Source: Bordetella parapertussis
Lineage (GTDB): Bacteria > Pseudomonadota > Gammaproteobacteria > Burkholderiales > Burkholderiaceae_C
Assembly: GCA_945901125.1 (NCBI GenBank)
Contig: CAMDKD010000001.1
Coordinates: 82,591-146,590, forward strand
Length of the DNA: 64,000 nt
Direction of reading: 5' to 3'
Shown here piece after piece: positions 7,809 through 15,385 of this stretch. The notes below the pieces were generated by a model, which saw nothing but the letters and a program-made list of their open reading frames with translations, ran no database searches and was not told the DNA's origin. The translations under genes and the position numbers were made by a program. Every line of letters starts with the position of its first letter. Position 1 is the first letter of the stretch.

Positions 7809-8130
7809 CTGTATTTATTGGATTTTGAAGCTGATTGCGTGATTTTTAAGCAGACTTACGTATAAGCCCTACACGCTGTTTTAAGCTAGCCCAGCTACCC
7901 AAGCTTAGCTCAGCTTGCTTTAAGCGTTTGTAGCTTGTTTAATTCAGCCTACTGTAGCTTTGCTGTTGTAGACACGCTCAGTGTTAGCTTTACTCTGTTA
8001 CTTTAAGTTTAAGTTTTGACTGTTTCAGTGTTAGCTTTAAGTGTTTACTAGAATTTAGACAAAGCTTCGCCAATTAAAGCTAACAAGCTTTATTAAAATC
8101 AGCAAGATCCAAACGTGGGCGTTAGTGCTG
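7809..8130. repeat. Repeat-rich non-coding region, possible origin
   Basis: No coding frame is convincing over about 320 bases. The sequence is full of AGCTT/AAGCT words and contains a 15-base direct repeat, TCAGTGTTAGCTTTA, at 7978-7992 and 8025-8039, plus three AAGCTT sites (7901, 8062, 8085). It lies directly behind a Rep-like gene. Short repeats next to a rep gene are typical of replication origins, but a nick site was not identified. Confidence 0.4.
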
Positions 8131-8670
8131 TTAAGCTAAGTGCCAAAGCACGTTATCCGTGTCTTTAGTACCTAGTTCTTTTGTGATGTATTCCATCCAA
8201 CCGCTATCTGTAATATCAACCTTATGCTCAGCGTCAATATGTTCAACGTGTAGTTTCGCGTTTGTAACAAGCGTATCAAATTGATTAAACTTAACGTGAC
8301 TTGGTAAACCGCCAATAGCAAAGTGTAAGTGTAAGTTTTTGCTACTACGCTCACCCTCAACTACTGGTAGATACATAAGCGTGTATCCAAACTTGTCAGC
8401 GTTACGCTTACCAAATACTTGTCTGTTTAGTTTTTGTGTAAAGCGTTTAGCAATACGCTCACAGTCAGTACGTGTCAGCTTACGCTTATACGTGCCTCTG
8501 TCAGTTGTTTCTACAATAGTCTGCTTGAGTGTTAATGTTAGAGCTAGCGGAAATTCCTTACTCATACCACTTAACCACGTGCGTGTTGCCGCCTTTTGCG
8601 TCGGCAAGGCGTTTGGGTTATAGGCTGTACGAATGCGTATTTCTTGTAGTTTCATACTAGTATTTAGCAA
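8131..8670 (-). CDS. HUH-type Rep-like endonuclease
   Basis: A protein of up to 179 residues. The first in-frame start is TTG at 8670; an ATG at 8655 (MKLQEIRI) is also possible, and neither has a strong ribosome site. It shows the three signatures of rolling-circle Rep proteins: a hydrophobic beta strand with LALTLTLKQ (motif 1), KNLHLHFAIGG with His114-x-His116 (the metal-binding HUH), and WMEYITKEL with Tyr161-x-x-Lys164 as the likely nicking tyrosine. It has no helicase domain. Such proteins nick and religate DNA in plasmids, ssDNA phages and some transposons. On this element it suggests a circular replicating or single-strand stage. AT-rich codon use matches the element. Confidence 0.7.
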   Translation of the reverse strand: MLNTSMKLQEIRIRTAYNPNALPTQKAATRTWLSGMSKEFPLALTLTLKQTIVETTDRGTYKRKLTRTDCERIAKRFTQKLNRQVFGKRNADKFGYTLMYLPVVEGERSSKNLHLHFAIGGLPSHVKFNQFDTLVTNAKLHVEHIDAEHKVDITDSGWMEYITKELGTKDTDNVLWHLA

Positions 8671-8675
8671 GAACC

Positions 8676-8699
8676 AAAGGAAACAAGATATTTTCCTTT
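8676..8699. promoter_or_regulatory. Inverted repeat between the divergent rep-like gene and the 8761 gene
   Basis: AAAGGAAA (8676-8683) and TTTCCTTT (8692-8699) form a perfect 8-base inverted repeat with an 8-base spacer, just upstream of the rep-like start and 60 bases before the gene at 8761. It is well placed as an operator or Rep-binding site controlling both genes. Role inferred from position only. Confidence 0.35.
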
Positions 8700-8760
8700 A
8701 GGTTGTCCTTAACGTAATCTGAAACTACAGTACAAATTCCTTAACTAAACGGAGATTTGT

Positions 8761-9198
8761 ATGTCAGTTATTGCCAAACTAAAGCTTATTGCTAGCAAAC
8801 GCGAGCATAACCATAACCCTATTATTGTTCGTCGCAATAAACTTGCTTTGAAACTAGATGAACAACTAGCACTTTGTACAGCACAAAAAGAAGGACGTTT
8901 GTACGCACCTAAGCGTATTAAGACTGTGACTAACGCTGATGGTGAACGTGTAAGTGTTGAAACTACCAAGCGTGTTAAAGAATGGTTTTGGACTACGAGC
9001 ACAGGCAAGATTAACTTGGCTGTGCGCTATGGTAGCAAAGTGCTGGAGCTTAGCAAGGGTAAGAATGCGATTGAATTGAGTACGGGTGAAGAGCTTATCG
9101 CCACTTTGAGTTTGCTTAAAGATGCTGTTATTGCTGGCGAACTGGATGACGCTATTACTAACGCAAGCGATAAGTTACGTTCTGGCTTTTCTAAATGA
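8761..9198 (+). CDS. Conserved small mobile-element protein (DUF6641-like)
   Basis: A 145-residue protein with a clear ribosome site (CGGAGA). It begins MSVIAKLKLIASKREHNHNP and contains RRNKLALKLDEQL, KRVKEWFW, LAVRYGSKVLELSKGKNAIE and a C-terminal helix with AVIAGELDDAI. I recall this pattern from a family of uncharacterised proteins in Burkholderiales islands and prophages (DUF6641), though I cannot check it. No enzymatic motif is visible. It diverges from the rep-like gene and may be involved in replication or its control; function unknown. Confidence 0.7.
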   Translation: MSVIAKLKLIASKREHNHNPIIVRRNKLALKLDEQLALCTAQKEGRLYAPKRIKTVTNADGERVSVETTKRVKEWFWTTSTGKINLAVRYGSKVLELSKGKNAIELSTGEELIATLSLLKDAVIAGELDDAITNASDKLRSGFSK

Positions 9199-9271
9199 TT
9201 GATTAAGGACTGGCTACCAATAGTCAGTCCTTGTCTTCTATTCTCGCTAAATATAAGAATAGGAGACAATT

Positions 9272-9793
9272 ATGCGGATTAGTGAGATAACAGACGCACA
9301 AGGGCAGTTGGAGTTACTACGCACAGTAATTGACAACACTTGGACAGCAATAGCACAGCAGGCGGAACAAGAGAAACGTGCTGAGGCTGAACGTAAGGAA
9401 AAAGCTAAGCTTAAGCCACGTAGTCATAAGCCTATATCCATTCCTAAAGCACCTTCACCACCCCCACTTAAAAAGCCTAAGCCACCCCTAAGTAAACAAC
9501 CAACCCCCACACCTAATGTACCCAACCCTAACAAAGCAAATACCATAACTCCTGTACGTAGCACAACAAAACCTATACCCAATTTTCAACCCCAAGCTAA
9601 CCCCCAACTTAAGCCCTTACCTAATAACGCACCTACGTCAGTACAAAACACGCCTAATCCGCCAAAAGATGGGTATTTAGACAAGAATATAGGCGTAATT
9701 AAAAAAGACGAACGTGGGGATGAAAGGCATAGTAAAAATGGTATACGCACTCTTAAAAAATTACCGCGCAATTTTCAGTACCCAAGTACTTAA
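9272..9793 (+). CDS. Proline-rich protein of unknown function
   Basis: A 173-residue protein preceded by AGGAGA. The N-terminal 55 residues (MRISEITDAQGQLELLRTVIDNTW...) form a short predicted helical domain ending in a charged AEAERKEKAK helix. Residues about 60-135 are a low-complexity linker rich in Pro, Lys, Asn and Thr. The last 35 residues are charged (KKDERGDERHSKNG). There is no signal peptide or membrane segment. The MRISEI start is common among phage and plasmid proteins, but I cannot name the family. It follows the 8761 gene by 73 bases and converges on the integrase gene. Confidence 0.6.
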   Translation: MRISEITDAQGQLELLRTVIDNTWTAIAQQAEQEKRAEAERKEKAKLKPRSHKPISIPKAPSPPPLKKPKPPLSKQPTPTPNVPNPNKANTITPVRSTTKPIPNFQPQANPQLKPLPNNAPTSVQNTPNPPKDGYLDKNIGVIKKDERGDERHSKNGIRTLKKLPRNFQYPST

Positions 9794-9837
9794 GCTTTTG
9801 GGGTGGTGATTTTTTACCTATACCCCCACCTTATAGC

Positions 9838-11127
9838 TTACTTAGGAATCAGTAAGCCATCTTTGTAATAGTACTGTGGCATAGCGTTTTCTATCATCTT
9901 GCGTTCTGTCGTATGGTAATAAGTCTTCTCAATTTGAGCCGTACTTGTTCCACAAGTTTCAGCTACTTGAGTTGGTGAAGCGCCCTTATTAATCATATCG
10001 GTAATGAAGTAGTGGCGGAAACTATACGGCACTAAATCTCTCACTTCTCTATTCTCAATTTCACAGCGTGTGAGTATCTCGTCAAAGTGGTAAAGGATTA
10101 CACGTGGAGTTAAAGCACTTAAGCCGTCCGTACTAAACGCTAATGTTTTGGCAAATGGCGTTGCTTTCTTGTTGTCTTTATGCGCCTTAGCGTATCTCGT
10201 ATGTAGGAATGTGTATAAGTCACTAAAGTATTCCCAATCCTTTATTACAAAGCTCCTCGTCTTCCTAACCTTAGTTGTCTTGCCTCTTACCGTTATCTTT
10301 ACTAAGCTGTAAGGATTTCCGTCTTCTTCCCCTTTAACGTGCTTTTCCATCCAGCTAATGTCAGCCCAAGTTAGCTGTAATTGCTCCCCTCTACGTAAGC
10401 CAGTAATGATTGCTATAAGCAAATAATAGGCTGTAATGACTTTATTAAGATTGCCATACAAGCTTAAGTCTTGCTTGGCTTCTTTAATATAGCTTTCAAG
10501 CTCAGTCTTAATGGCAACTATTTCTTCGTCTGTAAATGTGTTGCGCCTGTTCTTTTCATCACCTGTATCTACTTTAGGTAGCTTCTTAAAGTCAAATGCT
10601 TCAATATAAGTTTCGCCACGCTTATGTAGCCAACTCATCATTGCGTTAATCGTACTTTGTTCGTTAAGTATGGTTGTACGACTGACTGGTAATTTCTTTT
10701 TATTCTTCGTACGTTCGTGAAAATAGTTCTCACAGTCTGTACGTTCCATCTCCTTAAGCTTGGTGTCTTTGCCAATAAACTTAAGCCAATGCTCTAAGTG
10801 TGTTTTGATAGTGCTAAGCCTACCTTTAACGATTAACTCTGCTTCAGCATCTTTAGCTCTTTGCTTAACGTACTCCTCTACACCTTGCTTAGATGTCATT
10901 GAAAAGTACGTCTTGCCTGCTAATTGCTGTGCCATTAGCTCGTGATAGTACTTCTTAGCCTTTGCCTCTGCTGTATCTCTATTTCTTGTTCGTAGACTGA
11001 AACGTGCGTACTTCTTTTCCTTAGCCAACCACATACGCATCTGCCAATACTCACCTCGTGTGTAGATTAAGGCTTCTTCGTAAATGGCTATTTCATTGGG
11101 CTTTAATGATGGTTTTTTTAGTGGCAT
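9838..11127 (-). CDS. int: Tyrosine-type site-specific integrase
   Basis: A 429-residue phage-type integrase. Residues about 1-75 resemble an arm-binding domain, 80-185 the SAM-like core-binding domain, and 195-410 the catalytic domain. The catalytic residues visible are Arg245 in ITGLRRGEQL, PYSFRHYFI with Arg371, and CGTSTAQIEKTYYHTT with the nucleophilic Tyr at about 403-404; a glycine stands where many family members have the second histidine. The gene lies beside the guaA 3' end, 160 bases from the right attachment core, as expected for the enzyme that integrates there. The intervening 160 bases carry arm-like repeats. Confidence 0.92.
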   Translation of the reverse strand: MPLKKPSLKPNEIAIYEEALIYTRGEYWQMRMWLAKEKKYARFSLRTRNRDTAEAKAKKYYHELMAQQLAGKTYFSMTSKQGVEEYVKQRAKDAEAELIVKGRLSTIKTHLEHWLKFIGKDTKLKEMERTDCENYFHERTKNKKKLPVSRTTILNEQSTINAMMSWLHKRGETYIEAFDFKKLPKVDTGDEKNRRNTFTDEEIVAIKTELESYIKEAKQDLSLYGNLNKVITAYYLLIAIITGLRRGEQLQLTWADISWMEKHVKGEEDGNPYSLVKITVRGKTTKVRKTRSFVIKDWEYFSDLYTFLHTRYAKAHKDNKKATPFAKTLAFSTDGLSALTPRVILYHFDEILTRCEIENREVRDLVPYSFRHYFITDMINKGASPTQVAETCGTSTAQIEKTYYHTTERKMIENAMPQYYYKDGLLIPK

Positions 11128-11163
11128 ATGGGATTAAAGTTACCTACGAAATTGAATAGCTAC

Positions 11164-11248
11164 AGTTTTGTGTAGCTTTACGTGTAACTTTAATTCCACT
11201 GCCTAATAAAATCAAGCACTTGTTTGACTTGTGAAAGTTTTGTGTAAC
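11164..11248. repeat. Candidate integrase arm-type sites, right
   Basis: AGTTTTGTGTAGC (11164-11176) and AGTTTTGTGTAAC (11236-11248) are near-identical direct repeats between the integrase start and guaA, with CGTGTAACTTT at 11181-11191. Both motifs have a counterpart near the left end (3775-3793). They are likely integrase or accessory-factor binding sites and may overlap the int promoter. Confidence 0.45.
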
Positions 11249-11287
11249 TACAAAACCTATATAAATCAAGTACTTATATAAAGAAAA

Positions 11288-12940
11288 CTACTCCCACTCT
11301 ATCGTCGCCGGCGGTTTGCTGCTCACATCCATCACCACCCTGTTGATACCGCGCACTTCGTTGATGATGCGCCCCGATACTTTTTTGAGCAAACCATAGG
11401 GCAATTCAGCCCAATCTGCCGTCATAAAGTCGCTGGTGATGACTGCGCGCAAGGCCACCACGTAATCGTAGGTGCGGCCATCGCCCATGACACCGACAGA
11501 CTTCACCGGCAGAAAAACAGCGAACGCCTGGCTGGTGGCTTCGTACCAATTGCGTGGCGCTTGCGTGCCGCCGAATGCCACGGCTGACACATCGCCAGTG
11601 AACGGCGTGTTTCGCAGTTCTTCTATGAAGATGGCATCTGCTCTGCGCAGCAAATCTGCATATTCAGATTTCACTTCGCCGAGTATGCGAACGCCCAAAC
11701 CAGGCCCGGGAAACGGATGGCGGTACACCATGTCGTAAGGCAGTCCCAGTGCCACGCCGAGTTCGCGCACTTCGTCTTTGAACAAATCGCGCAGCGGCTC
11801 TAACAATTTCAAACCGAGTTGCTCAGGCAAACCACCGACGTTGTGGTGGCTTTTGATGGTGACAGCTTTTTTGCTTTTCGCGCCGCCGCTCTCAATCACG
11901 TCAGGGTAAATCGTGCCTTGCGCCAAGTAGGTGGCGCCCTTGTGTCCGCCGTCCCCTGCTTTGAGTTTGGCCGCTTGCTCTTTGAACACAGTAACAAATT
12001 CAGCGCCAATGATTTTGCGTTTGGCCTCGGGGTCGCTGACACCTGCGAGCTTGCCTAAAAACAATTCGCTGGCATCCACACGTATGACGCGCGCATGCAG
12101 TTGGCCTGCAAACATTTGCATGACCGCATCGCCTTCGTTCAGTCGCAATAAACCGTGATCGACAAACACGCAGGTCAGTTGATCGCCGATGGCGCGGTGT
12201 ATCAAGGCCGCAGCCACCGATGAATCCACGCCGCCGGACAAGCCCAGAATCACTTCTTCATCGCCGACTTGTTGACGGATACGCGCCACGGCTTCATCCA
12301 CATAACCGGTCATCACCCAATCGGCCTTGGTGTGGCAAATATCCAGCACAAAGCGATGCAGCATGGCTTTGCCTTGCACCGTGTGTGTCACTTCAGGGTG
12401 AAATTGAACACCGTAAAAATGCCGCGCCTCGTCGGCGATCCCAGCGATTGGACAACTGTCGGTGCTGGCCATCAGTTTGAAGCCGGGCGGCAACTCTGTC
12501 ACTTTGTCGCCGTGGCTCATCCACACTTTCAGCATGCCGTGGCCTTCAGGCGTGGTGAAGTCTGCAATGTCTTTGAGCAAAGCTGTGTGGCCGCGCGCGC
12601 GCACTTCGGCGTAGCCGAATTCACGCTGATGCCCGCTTTCCACTTTGCCGCCGAGTTGCTGCGCCATGGTTTGCATACCGTAGCAAATGCCAAGCACCGG
12701 AATGCCCAACTCGAACACCAATGACGGCGCGCTGTCTGTGTCGTCTTCATAAACGCTTGCGTGGCTGCCGGACAAAATAATGCCTTTGAGCATGCCGTCA
12801 GCAGCGTAGTCACGCAGCCATTCGTTGGTCACATCGCAGGGATGGACTTCGCAATACACATGCGCTTCGCGCACTCGCCGCGCGATCAGTTGCGTGACTT
12901 GCGAGCCGAAATCAAGAATCAGGATTTTGTGGTGTGCCAT
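11288..12940 (-). CDS. guaA: GMP synthase (glutamine-hydrolysing)
   Basis: Converts XMP to GMP using ATP and glutamine in the cytoplasm. The N-terminal class I amidotransferase domain starts ILILDFGSQVTQLIARRVRE and has the nucleophile in GICYGMQ with the paired FHPEVTH. The ATP pyrophosphatase domain has the P-loop LGLSGGVDSSV, and the dimerisation domain ends ...SKPPATIEWE. At 550 residues it is slightly longer than E. coli GuaA because of a small insertion around AAKLKAGDGGHKG. It follows guaB by 38 bases on the same strand, the usual guaBA operon. Its last codons are the integration target of the neighbouring element. Confidence 0.97.
   Translation of the reverse strand: MAHHKILILDFGSQVTQLIARRVREAHVYCEVHPCDVTNEWLRDYAADGMLKGIILSGSHASVYEDDTDSAPSLVFELGIPVLGICYGMQTMAQQLGGKVESGHQREFGYAEVRARGHTALLKDIADFTTPEGHGMLKVWMSHGDKVTELPPGFKLMASTDSCPIAGIADEARHFYGVQFHPEVTHTVQGKAMLHRFVLDICHTKADWVMTGYVDEAVARIRQQVGDEEVILGLSGGVDSSVAAALIHRAIGDQLTCVFVDHGLLRLNEGDAVMQMFAGQLHARVIRVDASELFLGKLAGVSDPEAKRKIIGAEFVTVFKEQAAKLKAGDGGHKGATYLAQGTIYPDVIESGGAKSKKAVTIKSHHNVGGLPEQLGLKLLEPLRDLFKDEVRELGVALGLPYDMVYRHPFPGPGLGVRILGEVKSEYADLLRRADAIFIEELRNTPFTGDVSAVAFGGTQAPRNWYEATSQAFAVFLPVKSVGVMGDGRTYDYVVALRAVITSDFMTADWAELPYGLLKKVSGRIINEVRGINRVVMDVSSKPPATIEWE
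11289..11299 (-). other. Right attachment site within the guaA 3' end
   Basis: TACTCCCACTC covers the last codons of guaA (GAG TGG GAG TAG on the minus strand). The core TCCCACTC is identical to 3708-3715. Insertion leaves the GuaA C-terminus Ile-Glu-Trp-Glu intact, so the element is silent with respect to GMP synthesis. Confidence 0.8.
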
Positions 12941-12978
12941 GGAAGTTCTGAAATGCAGACAGTCATGTCAAAGGGAAG

Positions 12979-14448
12979 TCAGTCCGCGCGGTAATTCGGC
13001 GCTTCCTTGGTGATTTGCACATCGTGCACATGGCTTTCGCGCATGCCAGCTGCTGAAATTTCAACAAACTCGGCGCGGTTGCGCATGTCGTCAATGCTGG
13101 CACAGCCGCAGTAACCCATGGCGGCGCGCACGCCACCGGCCATCTGATAAACGATGCTGACCATCGAGCCTTTGTAGGGCACGCGACCTTCAATGCCTTC
13201 TGGCACTAGTTTGTCGGCATTCGGGTTGCCCGTGGTAGCCTCTTGAAAATAGCGGTCGGCGCTACCCTGCTGCATCGCACCTATGCTGCCCATGCCGCGA
13301 TAGCTTTTGTAGCTTCGACCCTGGTACAAAATGATTTCACCCGGCGCTTCTTCGGTACCGGCGAACATGCCACCCATCATGATGCTCGATGCCCCTGCTG
13401 CAATCGCTTTGGCGATGTCGCCGCTGTAGCGAATGCCGCCGTCGGCAATCAGCGGCACACCGCTGCCGTGCAAAGCCATGGCCACGTTATCAATCGCGGT
13501 GATTTGCGGCACGCCGACACCGGCGACGATGCGCGTGGTGCAAATCGAGCCCGGGCCGATACCGACCTTGACCGCATCCGCACCGGCTTCAGCCAATGCC
13601 AACGCAGCCGCACCCGTGGCGATATTGCCACCGACCACATCGATGTCCGGGTAGTTTTGTTTGACCCAGCGGACCCGTTCGATCACACCGTGGCTGTGAC
13701 CATGCGCGGTATCCACAACGATGGCGTCAACCCCGGCGCGAACCAGGGCTTCCACGCGCTCTTCGGTGCCCGGGCCTACACCCACAGCCGCACCTACGCG
13801 CAAACGCCCTGCGCTATCGCGCGCTGCATTTGGGAAACTGGTTTGCTTGGTGATGTCTTTGACGGTGATCAGGCCTTTGAGCTCGAAAGCTTCGTTGATC
13901 ACCAGCAGGCGCTCCAACTTGTGTTTGTTCAACAGCGCTTTGGCTTGTTCGGGCGTGGTGCCTTCAGGCACGGTGATGAGCCTCTCGCGCGGCGTCATGA
14001 TGTCTTTGATTTGCAAGTCGTAGCGCGACTCAAAACGCAAATCGCGGTTGGTGACGATGCCGACCACTTTGCCCGCGTCGCACACCGGGAAACCGGAAAT
14101 GCCGAGTTCGTCCGACAAGGCCATGACCTGGCGCACCGTATGCTGCGGCGTGATGATGACAGGATCAAGCACCACACCGCTCTCATAGCGCTTGACTTTG
14201 GCCACTTCGGCGGCCTGCTCAAGTGCTGTCAGGTTTTTGTGGACGATGCCCATGCCTCCCTCTTGGGCGATGGCAATTGCCAAACGGGCTTCTGTGACCG
14301 TGTCCATGGCGGCGGACACCAGCGGCAGATTCAGCGAAATGCGGCGTGAGAACTGAGTGGAAAGGCGGGTGTCCTTGGGCAGGACCTGGGAGTATGCGGG
14401 GACCAGCAACACATCGTCGAAGGTCAGCGCTTTGCCGAGAAGGCGCAT
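12979..14448 (-). CDS. guaB: Inosine-5'-monophosphate dehydrogenase
   Basis: Oxidises IMP to XMP with NAD, the rate-limiting step to GMP. The ATG at 14448 has a GGAGAT ribosome site and gives 489 residues beginning MRLLGKALTFDDVLLVPAYS; an upstream extension in frame lacks family similarity. The barrel is interrupted by two CBS domains (about residues 95-205). The catalytic cysteine is in GPGSICTTR, followed by DGGIRYSGDI and the mobile-flap YRGMGS region. It forms an operon with guaA. Confidence 0.97.
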   Translation of the reverse strand: MRLLGKALTFDDVLLVPAYSQVLPKDTRLSTQFSRRISLNLPLVSAAMDTVTEARLAIAIAQEGGMGIVHKNLTALEQAAEVAKVKRYESGVVLDPVIITPQHTVRQVMALSDELGISGFPVCDAGKVVGIVTNRDLRFESRYDLQIKDIMTPRERLITVPEGTTPEQAKALLNKHKLERLLVINEAFELKGLITVKDITKQTSFPNAARDSAGRLRVGAAVGVGPGTEERVEALVRAGVDAIVVDTAHGHSHGVIERVRWVKQNYPDIDVVGGNIATGAAALALAEAGADAVKVGIGPGSICTTRIVAGVGVPQITAIDNVAMALHGSGVPLIADGGIRYSGDIAKAIAAGASSIMMGGMFAGTEEAPGEIILYQGRSYKSYRGMGSIGAMQQGSADRYFQEATTGNPNADKLVPEGIEGRVPYKGSMVSIVYQMAGGVRAAMGYCGCASIDDMRNRAEFVEISAAGMRESHVHDVQITKEAPNYRAD

Positions 14449-14462
14449 AAGGTAGATCTCCA

Positions 14463-14485
14463 AAAAATAGATTCTACCGATCCTG
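14463..14485 (-). promoter_or_regulatory. Candidate guaB promoter (-10 region)
   Basis: On the minus strand CGGTAGAATCT includes a good -10 (TAGAAT) about 15-20 bases before the guaB ribosome site. The same 11 bases followed by a T run occur upstream of hisZ (22661-22671). The -35 is weak. Assignment rests on position and this recurrence. Confidence 0.35.
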
Positions 14486-14551
14486 TAGTCATCACATTTT
14501 AAAAATGCTCCAGCGCAAGCGCAATGAATAGAAAAGCATGCGGTTTTGTGC

Positions 14552-14884
14552 TCAATAACCGGGTTTGGCGCCTGCTCTGCGTTTGGCAAACAAACCGGCG
14601 GTTTTGGCGCCCTGCTTTTGAAAACGTTCACGACGCGCCACTTTGGGGTCGACGCGCAAAGGCCTGAGTACTTCTAGACGGTCACCGTCTTTCAGTACAT
14701 GCAAAGGTTCAACCGGTTTACCCCAGACCGCGGTTTGCCAATCCAGGCTTGACTGCGCCGCAAACGGTTCAGACTGTGCGCATAAAAATTCCAATGCAGC
14801 TTCGACTGTGGCCTTGTCGTCTGTCTGCCATTCGTGCAAGTCAAGTTGTCTGGCAGCCAAGGAAATCGCTATCTGTATTTTCAT
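14552..14884 (-). CDS. rnfH: RnfH/RatB family protein
   Basis: A 110-residue ubiquitin-like beta-grasp protein starting MKIQIAISLAARQLDLHEW, with the family pattern ...AVWGKPVEPLHVLKDGDRLEVLRPLRVDPK and a basic C-terminal tail (ARRERFQKQG). The real start is the ATG at 14884, which overlaps the ratA stop (ATGA); a longer frame to 15049 is only the shadow of ratA. Its function is not settled: it is named after rnf clusters and is often paired with ratA, as here. Confidence 0.88.
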   Translation of the reverse strand: MKIQIAISLAARQLDLHEWQTDDKATVEAALEFLCAQSEPFAAQSSLDWQTAVWGKPVEPLHVLKDGDRLEVLRPLRVDPKVARRERFQKQGAKTAGLFAKRRAGAKPGY

Positions 14885-15315
14885 CGCTGGTACACCGCTT
14901 CCGCACGTTTGATAAAGGCATCGACCAGGGTGGAAGCGATTTTGTCGAACACCGGTCCAACGATGGCGCCGAACATGGAATCGAAGCTGTAAGAGAGTTT
15001 CAGCTCGACGCGGCAGGCTTGCTCTTCGCCCACAGGGATAAAGTCCCACACGCCAGAAAGATGTTTGAAAGGCCCGTCGATCAAATCGAGTTTGACTTGT
15101 CGCCCGTCAATATGCGTGTTGGCAGTGGTGAAACTTTTGTGCAAACCGCCGAACGCCATGCCTATGCGCGCTGTCATGCCGTCGTCTGTGGTGGTGAGAA
15201 TATCGGCCTTGTCGCACCAAGGCAGAAACTGCGGGTACGAGGGCACATCGACGATCAAATCGAACATTTCCCGGGCGCTGAACCAGATCAATACAGACTT
15301 CTCAACGGTTTTCAT
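14881..15315 (-). CDS. ratA: RatA-like START/polyketide-cyclase family protein
   Basis: A 144-residue protein beginning MKTVEKSVLIWFSAREMFDLIVDVPSYPQFLPWC, the signature of RatA/coenzyme-Q-binding (COQ10-like) proteins. In E. coli RatA is reported to inhibit association of the ribosomal subunits, and the related COQ10 proteins bind ubiquinone. The helix-grip fold ends with VFDKIASTLVDAFIKRAEAVY. It is translationally coupled to rnfH and divergent from smpB, with 70 bases between starts, a widely conserved arrangement. Confidence 0.9.
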   Translation of the reverse strand: MKTVEKSVLIWFSAREMFDLIVDVPSYPQFLPWCDKADILTTTDDGMTARIGMAFGGLHKSFTTANTHIDGRQVKLDLIDGPFKHLSGVWDFIPVGEEQACRVELKLSYSFDSMFGAIVGPVFDKIASTLVDAFIKRAEAVYQR

Positions 15316-15385
15316 AGAATGCAGTTCATGCCACACTGGCGTTGCGGGCGATTGTAAAGACCCCGTTGTATCCAATTTCCCTCTT

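Larger units (their letters stand above)
3705..11299. mobile_element. Integrative element inserted at the 3' end of guaA
   Basis: About 7.6 kb of AT-rich DNA separates vapC from guaA. Both ends carry TA-Y-TCCCACTC; the right copy is the last codons of guaA (Glu-Trp-Glu-stop on the minus strand) and the left copy would encode the same Glu-Trp-Glu-TAA. A tyrosine integrase lies next to the guaA end, the usual arrangement, and the guaA 3' end is a known hotspot for island integration. Contents are an acyltransferase, an H-NS-like fragment, an unknown protein, a short recombinase, a Rep-like protein, two small proteins and the integrase. No virion or conjugation genes were recognised. Base composition and the abundance of AAGCTT and CTTAAG differ from the flanks. 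Confidence 0.85.

Noticed and set aside
9794..9837. Possible terminator between the proline-rich gene and int
   Set aside because: GGGGTGG and CCCCCACC are mirror-like, not a true inverted repeat, so no stable stem forms.
3705..11299. Filamentous-phage (inovirus) prophage
   Set aside because: A Rep-like and integrase gene are present, but no Zot-type ATPase or small coat protein genes were seen.
13243..14349. Long plus-strand open frame opposite guaB
   Set aside because: It is the antisense shadow of a highly conserved gene and its translation is rich in His, Arg and Gly without any domain pattern.
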